In this document: positions 52,890-62,251 of the stretch, piece after piece
Position numbering within the stretch: the first letter of the stretch is position 1
How the letters are laid out: each line of letters begins with the position of its first letter
Assembly: GCA_946407815.1 (NCBI GenBank)
Contig: CAMJPB010000001.1
Span: 186,001-250,000 of the forward strand
DNA: 64,000 bases
Reading direction: 5' to 3'
Origin: an uncultured Caryophanales bacterium
GTDB lineage: Bacteria; Bacillota_I; Bacilli_A; RFN20; CAG-826
Notes under the pieces: model-generated
What the model saw: only the letters and a program-made list of their open reading frames with translations
What the model was told of the DNA's origin: nothing
Databases searched by the model: none
Made by a program: the position numbers and the translations under genes

Positions 52890-54593
52890 ATGAAAAAGAA
52901 ATCGCTTCTAATTTTGCCAATAGCATTCTTGCTTTCAGCATGTACAATTACCGATCCATCAACTTGGTTCGATTTTTTAAAGAAAAAAGAAAATACTGAT
53001 CAACCTGATGAAGGCGAAGTCATTGATGGACCAGGTGAAATGCATACGCACGCAACATCTTTAAGTCAAACTCCAAATGCTCCATTTTATCTAAAAGTTG
53101 GTGAAGTTAAAGATATTTCAGTAACTTTATCGCCATCTCCAGATTTATCAGAAGAAAAGATTTTCACTTGGAATTTAACTGGTAATTATGTTGATTATGT
53201 CGTAGATTCAACATCTTCTAACAAAGTTAGAGTTACAGGCAAAAGTGAAGGAACTTCTTATTTGACTGCTACTAATACATATAACCCTTTACTAACAAAA
53301 ACTTTCACCATTAAAGTTATTGATGTAGAAGAAGATGACACCTATTTATGGCAATATAATTCTTCTAATGATTTAAAGAAATTCGATGGAAGAAAGAATG
53401 GTCGCGCCAACCTAAACGGCGTTGAATGGGATTTTGAAAGAAGTAAAGGCGAAAATACCGGAACTTATTACGGTGGATTGTCTTTAGGTGGTTCAAAAAA
53501 TCCAGAAACTTCAATAAAATTGAAAGCGCATATATTTAGGCCTGTTAAAAACATCTCAATTGAATGCGCATCAATGAATTCATGGCACAAAATGAGTGTT
53601 AAAGTTGGTGAAACAACATTTATTGATAATAAACCAATTGAACGCGTTTATAACGATGCAATGAGTTTGTATAGTTCTCCTTTAAATCTTGAAGCGGCAA
53701 CTGGTGACATTGAAATTGATATTAGTTGTGATGAATATAAAGTTCCTGAAGGGATGGAACCCAGCGATTTTCAAGGTCCAGGTACTTTCTGGCTTAAATC
53801 AATTACTATCATCTTTGATGATGCTCCTTCAACTGTGACAGAAAAAACATTCAATTTTAAAGAAATGTATGATGATGAAAATGACACTATTCTTCATAAT
53901 TTAACTACAAGTCCAAAAGAAATTTCTTTTGAAGAAGATAATTTTAATATAAGGTTTGCCAAAGTTAAAAAAGAAGCTTCATCAAATGAAAAAATTCCTG
54001 GATACGCACATAGCAGTGGTGCAATTGATGTTAAATTAAACAAAGCTGATGAAGTTATTTCAAAAGTCGAATTCAAATTTACCTATGGTGAGATGAGCAG
54101 CAAGAATTATTATTCCTTAGAAACATCAAAGAGTAGTGGATTTGTTTATTCTTCTTCAAACATCACGAATAATAATGAAGGTTTATTAAGATCATACATT
54201 TTCGTTGAAAATGTTAATTCAATAAGATTCAATGTGCAAAATTCATATAATGTTGGTCTTGAATATTTGAAGATTTATACAAGAAGTGGTGAATCAGGAA
54301 CAATAAACAACTTAATCGTTCCTGAAAAACTTGAGCCAACAAAAACTGAATATACAGCAGGGCAATTGTTTGACAGTGCTGGTATCGATGTTTTTAAACT
54401 TACATTTAATGAAGCAAATGTTCCAAATGAAATAATTAACTCTTATCAATTAGATTGGTATGATGGTACATCATATGAATCAGATCCTGAAAATGCAGTA
54501 AAAAAACTACAGGTAGGGACAACTTCAGTCTATGGTGTACTTTCAGAATATGTATTTAAAGTATCTGGCATTACCGTTACTCCTAAAGCTTAA
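52890..54593 (+). CDS. Putative lipoprotein with Ig-like domain
   Basis: 567 residues. The lipobox is LSAC with Cys at residue 18. A Big_2-like segment (about 50-145) contains TSLSQTPNAPFYLKVGEVKD and ends GTSYLTATNTYNP. Two further beta-rich parts (about 150-320 and 325-465) may be carbohydrate- or ligand-binding modules, and a C-terminal Big_3-like segment begins near 472 (LIVPEKLEPTKTEYTAGQ). No enzyme motif was seen. An AAGAGGAAGAG ribosome-binding site precedes it. First gene of a cassette of lipoprotein and membrane-protein genes between recJ and rel. Likely surface adhesion or binding. Confidence 0.75.
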   Translation: MKKKSLLILPIAFLLSACTITDPSTWFDFLKKKENTDQPDEGEVIDGPGEMHTHATSLSQTPNAPFYLKVGEVKDISVTLSPSPDLSEEKIFTWNLTGNYVDYVVDSTSSNKVRVTGKSEGTSYLTATNTYNPLLTKTFTIKVIDVEEDDTYLWQYNSSNDLKKFDGRKNGRANLNGVEWDFERSKGENTGTYYGGLSLGGSKNPETSIKLKAHIFRPVKNISIECASMNSWHKMSVKVGETTFIDNKPIERVYNDAMSLYSSPLNLEAATGDIEIDISCDEYKVPEGMEPSDFQGPGTFWLKSITIIFDDAPSTVTEKTFNFKEMYDDENDTILHNLTTSPKEISFEEDNFNIRFAKVKKEASSNEKIPGYAHSSGAIDVKLNKADEVISKVEFKFTYGEMSSKNYYSLETSKSSGFVYSSSNITNNNEGLLRSYIFVENVNSIRFNVQNSYNVGLEYLKIYTRSGESGTINNLIVPEKLEPTKTEYTAGQLFDSAGIDVFKLTFNEANVPNEIINSYQLDWYDGTSYESDPENAVKKLQVGTTSVYGVLSEYVFKVSGITVTPKA

Positions 54594-54632
54594 TAACTTA
54601 GACTAAAACTATTAACTTAATTATTAATAATT

Positions 54633-54662
54633 AAACCAGTCTTAATTGGCTGGTTTCTTTAT
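54633..54662 (+). terminator. Rho-independent terminator after the 52890 lipoprotein gene
   Basis: AAACCAG (54633-54639) and CTGGTTT (54650-54656), then CTTTAT. Confidence 0.65.
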
Positions 54663-54780
54663 ATTTACATTTATTAAATGGAAATAGAAAATGTAGTCTT
54701 GTATAATATAAGCTGTATAAAGAAGTGGAAAACGTACGATTCCATTTCTGTTACAAAAAGTAATAGGAAAGGAGAAAAAC

Positions 54781-55449
54781 ATGAAAAAAAGATTATTCTT
54801 ATTACCATTAGTTGGCGGCTTCTTACTTTCTGGTTGTACTTTTAACCTTTTCGGTAAAGAAATCACAATCAATTTCCCTTGGGAAAAAGCTGAAAAACAA
54901 GAAGGCGAAGGCGGCTCAGGCGGCGGATCCGGTGGCGGTTCTGGCGAAGGCGGCGGAGGCTCTGGCGGCGGTTCCGGTGGCGGAAGCAGCCAAGGTGGCG
55001 GCGGTCAAGCTGGCACTGGTTTAGCAAAAGTCAATTTATACAATTTTGAAGATTGTGTTGACAAATCTGCTTCACCAATCGAATTCGTTCATGGTGGATG
55101 TAAGGTAACTGTTTCGCAAGGTTCATCAACCACAGCTTTATCACAAGCCGTGACAAATTCAAAGACTTTTGAATTTAGAGTTTATAAAAAATTCAATATT
55201 ACCTTTGAAGCAGATACCAATTTTTCAAAACTCGAAATCATCTATTCAACATTCCAAGAAAAAGACGGAACTACATACTATTTTGATTTTGAAGACATTC
55301 CAGGTACAACCAATTCTATAGACAATGACTATAATACTGAAAAGAAACAAGGAAAAGCTATCTTATCCCTTGATCAAGCAGCAAAATCATTAAGTTACGA
55401 AAGTGTTGGCCATCAAACAAGAATCGCATCTGTCGAATTCATTGCATAA
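54781..55449 (+). CDS. Putative lipoprotein with Gly/Ser spacer
   Basis: 222 residues. The lipobox is LSGC with Cys at residue 19. Residues about 40-77 are an almost pure Gly/Ser/Glu linker (repeats of GGGSG). The remaining 140 residues form a beta-rich domain with no family recognised. The linker DNA (54901-55015) is GC-rich, unlike its surroundings. The first 27 bases are identical to those of the 56059 lipoprotein gene. A strong GGAAAGGAG ribosome-binding site and a terminator make it a stand-alone unit. Function unknown. Confidence 0.75.
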   Translation: MKKRLFLLPLVGGFLLSGCTFNLFGKEITINFPWEKAEKQEGEGGSGGGSGGGSGEGGGGSGGGSGGGSSQGGGGQAGTGLAKVNLYNFEDCVDKSASPIEFVHGGCKVTVSQGSSTTALSQAVTNSKTFEFRVYKKFNITFEADTNFSKLEIIYSTFQEKDGTTYYFDFEDIPGTTNSIDNDYNTEKKQGKAILSLDQAAKSLSYESVGHQTRIASVEFIA

Positions 55450-55471
55450 GAATATTTATTCCTAATTACTT

Positions 55472-55499
55472 AAGTGCGGACTTCGGTTCGCACTTTTTT
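55472..55499 (+). terminator. Rho-independent terminator
   Basis: AAGTGCG (55472-55478) and CGCACTT (55489-55495) followed by TTTTT. Confidence 0.85.
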
Positions 55500-55518
55500 A
55501 TAATATAATTATAAGTTA

Positions 55519-55546
55519 TTTACAAATTTTCAAATTTTGCTAAAAT
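55519..55546 (+). promoter_or_regulatory. Promoter of the 55566 membrane protein gene
   Basis: TTTACA (55519-55524), 16-bp spacer, TAAAAT (55541-55546), followed by ribosome-binding site GTGGAGG. Confidence 0.7.
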
Positions 55547-55565
55547 ATTTAGTGGAGGAAAAATA

Positions 55566-55964
55566 ATGAAACAAGTTGGTAAAATTTTACTTTTGATCTC
55601 CGGCATCTGCTTACTCGCAGTTGGCGTGTGGTCACTTGTCACCGCAATTCTTGGTTTACTCGCAATTATTGCTGGTGCAGCCGCTGGTGATGAAGTCGGT
55701 ACAGCAGCCCTTATTGTTGGCATTGTTGTATTTGTTATTTCACTTCTTACCTTACTCTTCTACGTCTTCGCAGGAGTTAGAGGTATCAAGACTTACACTA
55801 AAGGTGACGATAAGAATGTTAACAAAGCATTTGTTTGGGCAATTATCATCTTAATTCTCAACGTTGCAGGTCTCGTCTTAAATGGTGGAACTGCTGGTAT
55901 CGTTGGTCTTGTCATTGATGTTGCTTACATTGCTGGCGCATTCATGGTCAAATTATCAAAATAA
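55566..55964 (+). CDS. Small four-helix membrane protein of unknown function
   Basis: 132 residues, four hydrophobic segments (about 8-38, 46-72, 88-107 and 109-128) separated by short turns; the only clearly charged loop is RGIKTYTKGDDKNVNKA (about 73-88). No family recognised. It has its own promoter, ribosome-binding site and terminator. It sits within the lipoprotein cassette between recJ and rel. Confidence 0.75.
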   Translation: MKQVGKILLLISGICLLAVGVWSLVTAILGLLAIIAGAAAGDEVGTAALIVGIVVFVISLLTLLFYVFAGVRGIKTYTKGDDKNVNKAFVWAIIILILNVAGLVLNGGTAGIVGLVIDVAYIAGAFMVKLSK

Positions 55965-55983
55965 GTAAGAAAACCATTAAAAT

Positions 55984-56011
55984 AGCATCCCTCGTGGATG
56001 CTTTTTCTTTT
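55984..56011 (+). terminator. Rho-independent terminator
   Basis: GCATCC (55985-55990) and GGATGC (55996-56001) with loop CTCGT, then TTTTTCTTTT. Confidence 0.85.
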
Positions 56012-56058
56012 CATTGATAATGAATAATGTATAATATAATTATAAAAAGGGGAATATT

Positions 56059-56820
56059 ATGAAAAAAAGATTATTCTTATTACCAATTATGGCTGGTTTA
56101 GCTTTAACTGGCTGTGATTTCGATTTCTTTGGTTTATTTGGTGGCGGAGACAAATCTGCTCAAGCACTCCAACAATTAGTCGATAACGGTGCAGCTTTAA
56201 AGACATTCCGCGAATACACAATTGCTACTAAGGTAGAAGATGGTGGCGAATACTTAATGGGTGTCTATAGAAAAAATGAAGACCTTATGAGATTTGCTAA
56301 TGGCGAATACCATAAAGATGCAGCAGGCACTTACCCATTCTATATGGCAACAGTCTCAAAAGAGACTTCTGAAGCCGCTACAGTTAAAGTCAAATTCCAT
56401 ACTAAGGAAAAATTCTCACTTCAACTTTCCTGCCCAGGAAAACCATGGGATGGAAAATATATTGGATTTTATCCTGCAAAGGCAACAAAGAACTTCGTTT
56501 CCTCAATTGCATTATTAGATGATCCAACCCAAAAGATTTATAACACAATTCCAAATCATCAAAATCCAACATCAGAACAAAAGAACTGCTATGGCTTATT
56601 CACATGGTTTGATTATTGTGAAGGAATGCCAGTTTGTGCTCCTGGTATCACATATCAACATCCTGATGTTGACGAAGAACCAGTTCCAAAGTTCATGGGT
56701 ACAGGACATGATGCAGATGCCGCTACAAAAGGTGATTACACATCAATCGATGCTAAATCATGGGAAGCAGCAACCGATAACGAAGCTTACGATTTAATGC
56801 ATCTATACGAAAAGAAATAA
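56059..56820 (+). CDS. Putative lipoprotein
   Basis: 253 residues. The lipobox is LTGC with Cys at residue 19. The mature domain is Lys- and aromatic-rich, with three Cys after residue 115, and no family was recognised. The first 27 bases match the 54781 lipoprotein gene exactly, while the mature parts are unrelated. A ribosome-binding site (AAAAAGGGG) lies upstream. It ends the cassette and is followed by a terminator. Function unknown. Confidence 0.75.
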   Translation: MKKRLFLLPIMAGLALTGCDFDFFGLFGGGDKSAQALQQLVDNGAALKTFREYTIATKVEDGGEYLMGVYRKNEDLMRFANGEYHKDAAGTYPFYMATVSKETSEAATVKVKFHTKEKFSLQLSCPGKPWDGKYIGFYPAKATKNFVSSIALLDDPTQKIYNTIPNHQNPTSEQKNCYGLFTWFDYCEGMPVCAPGITYQHPDVDEEPVPKFMGTGHDADAATKGDYTSIDAKSWEAATDNEAYDLMHLYEKK

Positions 56821-56840
56821 TCTATTTTATAAACACATAA

Positions 56841-56868
56841 GGGTAGCTAATTGCTATCCTTTTTTCTT
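56841..56868 (+). terminator. Rho-independent terminator before rel
   Basis: GGGTAGC (56841-56847) and GCTATCC (56853-56859), then TTTTTTC. Confidence 0.85.
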
Positions 56869-56888
56869 TCAAAGAAAGTAAAATGATG

Positions 56889-56894
56889 TATAAT
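56889..56894 (+). promoter_or_regulatory. -10 box of rel, close to the start codon
   Basis: TATAAT at 56889-56894 with a weak -35 TTTCAA (56867-56872) 16 bp upstream. The ATG at 56906 is 11 bp downstream and no Shine-Dalgarno sequence intervenes. Confidence 0.5.
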
Positions 56895-56905
56895 TACACG
56901 TAAGT

Positions 56906-59110
56906 ATGCAAAGAAGAAGTAGTCAAACCAGTCAAAAATTACATACTTTCCAAGAAGTTAAGGAAAAGTTTTTCTTATACATTTCTTCTCCTGAAGCTAG
57001 AGCCAAAGTAGAGGAAGCTTATAAGTTTGCAGAAGCAGCCCATAAAGGCCAAATGCGTAAATCTGGCGAGCCTTATATTCATCATTTGATCGAAGTTTGT
57101 TACATTTTGGCAGATATCGGTTGCGGCCCTTCTACTTTAATTGCCGGCTTACTCCATGACGTTGTCGAAGACACTGATGTCTCTTTAGAGACAATTAAAG
57201 AAAAATTCGGCGAAGATGTCATGAATATTGTTGATTCTTTAACTAAGATTCAACGTTTAAAACTCTCCCATAAGAGCGAAGCAGAATTCGTTTTTGAGGA
57301 TCATCGTAAGATTTTCCTTGGAATGGCAAAAGATGTCCGCGCTATTCTTATTAAACTCGCGGATAGACTTCATAACATGCGTACTCTTTCTTCGCTTTCA
57401 GAAGAGAGACAAAAAGTACTTTCAAGAGAAACTCTTGAGGTTTTCGCTCCAATCGCTCACCGTTTAGGTATGAACATGATTAAGTCTGAACTTGAAGACT
57501 TATCTTTAAAGCACCTTGAACCTGAAAAATATAAAGAAATTAAAACACTTGTCGATAATAAGGTGAAAAACGGTCAAAAATCATTAGAGCAAATGTCAAA
57601 AAAGATTGCCGATGACTTGTTTGAAAAAGGCATTAAGTTTGAAATGTCTTCTAGAGTTAAATCAATCTATTCTATATATAGAAAAATCTACTTAAAAGGC
57701 CGTAAATTCGAAGAAATCTTTGATATTTTAGCCTTACGTATTATTACCGAAACCGAACTTAACTGTTACGAGATTTTGGGTATTATTCACGCTACATATA
57801 AGCCAATTCCAGGCCGTTTTAAAGATTATATTGCTATGCCAAAACCAAACATGTATCAATCACTTCATACATGTATTTTATCTGGTGACGGAAATGAATT
57901 TGAAGTTCAAATTAGAACAAAGCAAATGGATGCAATCGCTGAGTCCGGTGTTGCTGCTCACTGGCGTTATAAAGAGGGTTCTAACTACAACCCTAAGAAA
58001 GAACAAAAGGAAATTGAGGAGCAATTGCATTGGTTTAGAGATCTTGTTAACATGAGTGAAGATAACGCCGACGCAAAAGAGTATGTTAATACTCTTTCAA
58101 ATGACATCTTTAACGCTAACGTTTACGTCTTTACTCCGCTTGGAAAAGTTATTGAACTTCCTACTGGCGCAACCCCAATTGATTTTGCCTATAAAATCCA
58201 CACAGGGGTGGCAGAGCATGCTGTTGGAGCAATTGTTAACCATGTAATGGTTCCGCTCGGCAGAGAGCTTAAAACAGGTGATATCGTTGAAATAAAAACA
58301 AGTGAAAAGTCACAAGGACCAAACGAAGGTTGGCTTAACATTGCGACAACTAACTTTGCGAAAGCTCACATTCGAAAATTTTTAACCAAAAAGAACGCTG
58401 AGTTTACAAAAGAAGAAAAAATTAATAGAGGTAAAACCTCTGTTATCGAAGCATTTAAACAAGTTGGTATCAGTGATCTTGAAGCAATGAGACTGGTGGA
58501 CAGTCAAGCTGTTTTTGACAAGTTTAATGTCAAAGATTTAGATGATCTTTTTGTTGCTGTTTCTAACAAAAATCCGATCCCTGGAGCGATCATTGATTTC
58601 TTGAATTTAAGAAAGCCTGACGACGTCATAAAACTCTCTAAAATTAGAGAAAGTGACATCAATAAATCACCGGTTTACGTGAGCGGGAATATAGGTGATA
58701 TTGCCATCACTTTAGGCAACTGCTGTACACCTATCCCTGGAGACGAAATTGTCGGGTATATTACCAAAGGTAAAGGTATCACAGTTCACCGTAAAGATTG
58801 CCCAAATATTGCCAATGAAAAACGTCGTTTAATTGAGGTATTTTGGAAAGATAATTTGAAAGAATCAACCTACCCAGTTGACCTCAAAATTGAGTGTTAC
58901 GAAAGAAGCGATTTAATGCTCGATGTAATGTCAGTTTTCAGTCAGAAAAAGATCAACGTTACAGCTGTTAACGGCGTCTTCCATCCAAACACAATGACCA
59001 CGACAATTGCCGTCACAATTTATGTCGCAAATGCGGAAATTTTGCGTGATGTAATTGCCTATTTACTTAACGTTAAATCTGTCTACGAAGTTAATCGTTC
59101 GACTCACTAA
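56906..59110 (+). CDS. rel: Bifunctional (p)ppGpp synthetase/hydrolase (RSH family)
   Basis: 734 residues, full-length RSH. The hydrolase HD domain has the motif HDVVEDT (about 88-94). The synthetase domain has RVKSIYSIYRK (about 250-260) and GRFKDYIAMPKPNMYQSLHT (about 305-324). A TGS domain (VYVFTPLGKVIELPTGATP, about 409-427) and a C-terminal zinc-finger-like/ACT part (NCCTPIPGDEI; HRKDCPNI) follow. RFKD in the synthetase is the charge pattern associated with bifunctional enzymes. It controls the stringent response. The order rel-hisS-aspS is typical of Bacilli. Apparently leaderless. Confidence 0.96.
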   Translation: MQRRSSQTSQKLHTFQEVKEKFFLYISSPEARAKVEEAYKFAEAAHKGQMRKSGEPYIHHLIEVCYILADIGCGPSTLIAGLLHDVVEDTDVSLETIKEKFGEDVMNIVDSLTKIQRLKLSHKSEAEFVFEDHRKIFLGMAKDVRAILIKLADRLHNMRTLSSLSEERQKVLSRETLEVFAPIAHRLGMNMIKSELEDLSLKHLEPEKYKEIKTLVDNKVKNGQKSLEQMSKKIADDLFEKGIKFEMSSRVKSIYSIYRKIYLKGRKFEEIFDILALRIITETELNCYEILGIIHATYKPIPGRFKDYIAMPKPNMYQSLHTCILSGDGNEFEVQIRTKQMDAIAESGVAAHWRYKEGSNYNPKKEQKEIEEQLHWFRDLVNMSEDNADAKEYVNTLSNDIFNANVYVFTPLGKVIELPTGATPIDFAYKIHTGVAEHAVGAIVNHVMVPLGRELKTGDIVEIKTSEKSQGPNEGWLNIATTNFAKAHIRKFLTKKNAEFTKEEKINRGKTSVIEAFKQVGISDLEAMRLVDSQAVFDKFNVKDLDDLFVAVSNKNPIPGAIIDFLNLRKPDDVIKLSKIRESDINKSPVYVSGNIGDIAITLGNCCTPIPGDEIVGYITKGKGITVHRKDCPNIANEKRRLIEVFWKDNLKESTYPVDLKIECYERSDLMLDVMSVFSQKKINVTAVNGVFHPNTMTTTIAVTIYVANAEILRDVIAYLLNVKSVYEVNRSTH

Positions 59111-59143
59111 TTCTAGATAAAAATATTACTCCGTATCAATCTA

Positions 59144-59172
59144 TTGTGTTTATAGTTATTATGAACTATAAT
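59144..59172 (+). promoter_or_regulatory. Promoter of hisS
   Basis: TTGTGT (59144-59149), 17-bp spacer, TATAAT (59167-59172), followed by the ribosome-binding site TTAGGAGT. No T-box is seen in this short leader. Confidence 0.65.
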
Positions 59173-59201
59173 ATCAGTGATTATATTAGGAGTATTTTTT
59201 T

Positions 59202-60512
59202 ATGGAAATCAACCCAGTTAAAGGAACACACGATATAATTGCTGACGAAGCAAATCTTTATACAATGATTGAAAATACCGCGATGGGTATTGCTTCACTA
59301 TACGGTTATAAAGAAATTCGTACTCCAATTTTAGAGCACACCCCACTTTTCTTAAGAAGTGTCGGTGAATCCAGCGATATCGTTAATAAAGAAATGTACA
59401 CTTTTGAGGACAAAGGTGGTAGAAGCGTTACCCTTCGTCCTGAACTTACAGCCGGAGTAATGCGTAGCATTGTTTCTAACAAATTGTACGCAAACGCCGA
59501 TCTTCCACTTAAATATTGCTATGTTGGTCCATGTTTTAGATATGAAAGACCACAAGCTGGAAGATACCGTCAATTCAACCAATTTGGCGTTGAAGCTGTC
59601 GGCGCGCCAAGCATCTATCAAGATGCAGAAGTCATCTCCATTGGTCATCGTTTATTAAACACAATGGGTTTATACGATGTTAAAGTTTTAATCAACTCCC
59701 TTGGTGATGAAGCTTCCCGTAAAGCTTATAAAGAAGCACTTAGAGATTATTTCTCTAAACATATTGATAAAATGTGTCCTGACTGCAAAAGAAGGTTAGA
59801 AGTTAACCCTCTTAGAATTTTGGATTGCAAAGTTCCTGAAGACGTTGAAATCGTAAAAGGCGCTCCAAAGATGACAGAGTATCTGTCCCCAGAATCAAAG
59901 ATGTATCTTCAAAGTGTTATTTCGATTCTCGAAAAGGCAGGAATTGAAACTGAGATTGATACAAACCTTGTTAGAGGTCTTGATTATTATACTGGCATCG
60001 TTTTTGAATACCATTTCGTCCATAGAGATGGTGTTGATAACGTCGGTGCACTCGGTGGAGGAGGTCACTATGCTAATTTATTAGCAGAAGTTGGCGGACC
60101 AGCTCTTGAAGGCATCGGTTTAGCAATGGGGATCGAAAGATTAGCCTACATTATTAGAACTCTTATCAATCCAAACACAAATCTTGGACCAGATTTCTAC
60201 TTAATGGGCATGACCGATGATATCATCGAGAAAAACTTTGTGTTAGCAGATATGCTTCGTAATACAGGATTTATTGTCGAAATGAACTATGCGACAAAAT
60301 CTATGGGAGCTTTATTTAAAGCTGCTAACCGCAAAAACGCTAAATTTGCGATGATTATTGGCGAAAACGAAGTTGCTAATAGAGAAGTCGCAGTTAAAAA
60401 TTTAAGAACTCAAACACAAACTCTAGTGAAACTAGATGATTTAGAAAATGTATTGCATTCATTACTCGACAAGTATTATGCAGACGATGAGCATCATATC
60501 GAGGAGGAATAA
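59202..60512 (+). CDS. hisS: Histidyl-tRNA synthetase
   Basis: 436 residues. Class II core with the start VKGTHDI, motif 2 CYVGPCFRYERPQAGRYRQF (about 107-126), RPELTAGVMRSI, the His-specific motif LVRGLDYYTGIVFEYH (about 251-266), motif 3 GIGLAMGIERL and the C-terminal anticodon-binding domain. It charges tRNA-His. It is followed 2 bp later by aspS, as in Bacillus. Confidence 0.98.
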   Translation: MEINPVKGTHDIIADEANLYTMIENTAMGIASLYGYKEIRTPILEHTPLFLRSVGESSDIVNKEMYTFEDKGGRSVTLRPELTAGVMRSIVSNKLYANADLPLKYCYVGPCFRYERPQAGRYRQFNQFGVEAVGAPSIYQDAEVISIGHRLLNTMGLYDVKVLINSLGDEASRKAYKEALRDYFSKHIDKMCPDCKRRLEVNPLRILDCKVPEDVEIVKGAPKMTEYLSPESKMYLQSVISILEKAGIETEIDTNLVRGLDYYTGIVFEYHFVHRDGVDNVGALGGGGHYANLLAEVGGPALEGIGLAMGIERLAYIIRTLINPNTNLGPDFYLMGMTDDIIEKNFVLADMLRNTGFIVEMNYATKSMGALFKAANRKNAKFAMIIGENEVANREVAVKNLRTQTQTLVKLDDLENVLHSLLDKYYADDEHHIEEE

Positions 60513-60514
60513 AA

Positions 60515-62239
60515 ATGTTAAGAAGTTCATACAATACCGATTTAGGTTTAAAAGATGTCGGTAAAGAAGTTAGCTTAGTTGGCTGGGTTTCAAAGAAAAG
60601 AAACCTCGGAAGCCTCGTTTTTATCGATTTAAGAGATAGAACTGGCATCATCCAATTAACCGTTAACGAATCAACCGAAATTCCTGATATTCGAAGTGAA
60701 TATGTTATTCAAGCAAAAGGAAAAGTCGTTAAAAAAGAAGTTCCAAACAAGAACTTAAAGACCGGTGAAATCGAAGTTTTAGTAAGTGAAATCAAAGTAC
60801 TTAGCAAAGCTAAGACAACACCTATGATTATCGCTGATGAAACTGACGCGCTTGAAGATTTACGCTTAAAATACAGATATCTTGATTTACGTAGACCTTG
60901 TTTACAAGAAAACCTCAAAAAGAGAGCCAAAATCGTCCATTGTGCTCACGAGTATTTTGACGAAAACGGCTTTATAGAGGTCGAAACTCCTTGTTTAACA
61001 CTTTCTACTCCAGAAGGTGCAAGAGACTACATTGTTCCAAGTAGAATTACTCATGGAGCATTCTATGCTCTTCCTCAATCTCCACAATTATTCAAACAAC
61101 TTTTGATGATTGGTGGAATGGAAAGATACTATCAAATCGCTCGTTGCTTTAGAGATGAAGATTTACGTCAAGATAGACAACCTGAGTTCACTCAGATTGA
61201 CTTAGAAATGTCATTCCTTGATCAAGATGAAATCCTTACCATTATGGAAGGTTTCTTAAAGAAAACATTCAAAGAAACTATCGGTGTTGATATCAAAACT
61301 CCACTCCGTAGAATGGATTATGCTGAAGCTGTCGATAAATATGGTAGCGATAAACCAGATACAAGATTTGAGTTACATCTTAAAGATGTCACTGAAGTTT
61401 TAAAGAAAACTGAATTCAATGGCTATAAAGAAGCAAAATGCATTAAGGCAATTGTTATTCCTGGTCAAGCACCTGAAACTTCTAGAAAAGTTATCGATTC
61501 ATTAACACTTGAAGCTAAGAAATTTGGCTTCGGTGGTATTGGTGTTTACAAAGTAAACGAAAGCGGAGTTGAATCTTCACTTCTTAAATTCATGAACGAA
61601 GAACAAGTTAATAACTTGATTGATGCAACTGAAGCTAAAGCCGGCGACTTAATTCTTGTTCTTGCGGGCGAACACGATAAGGTCTGTTTTGCCCTTGGTG
61701 CTTTACGTAGCCAATACGCTCATAAACTTGGCCTTGTTAAGCCTAATACATACGATTTATTATGGGTTGTGAACTTCCCATTATTCGAATTCAGTGAAAC
61801 TGAAAATAGATACAAAGCTTTACATCACCCATTCACACGTCCAACACCTGAGACAGAAAAATACTTAGACTCTGATCCAAGTAAAGTTCTTTCAGCCGCT
61901 TATGACATTGTCATTAACGGTTATGAAGCTGGTGGTGGCTCACTCCGTATTTATGACCAAGACATGCAAAAGAAGATATTTAATATCTTAGGCTTCTCTG
62001 ATGAAGATATTGCACGTAAATTTGGTTATTTCGTTAAAGCCTTCGAATACGGTACTCCTCCTCATGGCGGAATCGCATTCGGGCTTGAAAGATTATCTAT
62101 GATAATCTGTGGAACAGATAACATTCGTGACGTTATCGCCTTCCCAAAAAATCTTAAAGCAAGTTGTCCAATGAGTAACGCTCCAAGCGGAGTCGATGAA
62201 GCTCAACTTATAGACTTAGGCATCAAAATTGCTGAATAA
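60515..62239 (+). CDS. aspS: Aspartyl-tRNA synthetase
   Basis: 574 residues. N-terminal OB anticodon-binding domain (VSLVGWVSKKRNLGSLVFID), class II core with motif 2 (YYQIARCFRDEDLRQDRQPE, FTQID), a bacterial GAD insertion (about 285-410), and motif 3 FGLERLSMII. The signature YALPQSPQLFKQLLM is intact. It charges tRNA-Asp; the Asn/Asp discriminating type cannot be judged by eye. The GAGGAGG ribosome-binding site is strong. Confidence 0.98.
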   Translation: MLRSSYNTDLGLKDVGKEVSLVGWVSKKRNLGSLVFIDLRDRTGIIQLTVNESTEIPDIRSEYVIQAKGKVVKKEVPNKNLKTGEIEVLVSEIKVLSKAKTTPMIIADETDALEDLRLKYRYLDLRRPCLQENLKKRAKIVHCAHEYFDENGFIEVETPCLTLSTPEGARDYIVPSRITHGAFYALPQSPQLFKQLLMIGGMERYYQIARCFRDEDLRQDRQPEFTQIDLEMSFLDQDEILTIMEGFLKKTFKETIGVDIKTPLRRMDYAEAVDKYGSDKPDTRFELHLKDVTEVLKKTEFNGYKEAKCIKAIVIPGQAPETSRKVIDSLTLEAKKFGFGGIGVYKVNESGVESSLLKFMNEEQVNNLIDATEAKAGDLILVLAGEHDKVCFALGALRSQYAHKLGLVKPNTYDLLWVVNFPLFEFSETENRYKALHHPFTRPTPETEKYLDSDPSKVLSAAYDIVINGYEAGGGSLRIYDQDMQKKIFNILGFSDEDIARKFGYFVKAFEYGTPPHGGIAFGLERLSMIICGTDNIRDVIAFPKNLKASCPMSNAPSGVDEAQLIDLGIKIAE

Positions 62240-62251
62240 AGGAGAACAAAA

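Noticed and set aside
54812-55024. Ala-rich frame overlapping the Gly/Ser linker
   Set aside because: It is the shifted reading of GGC repeats (GCG/GCA), not a separate gene.
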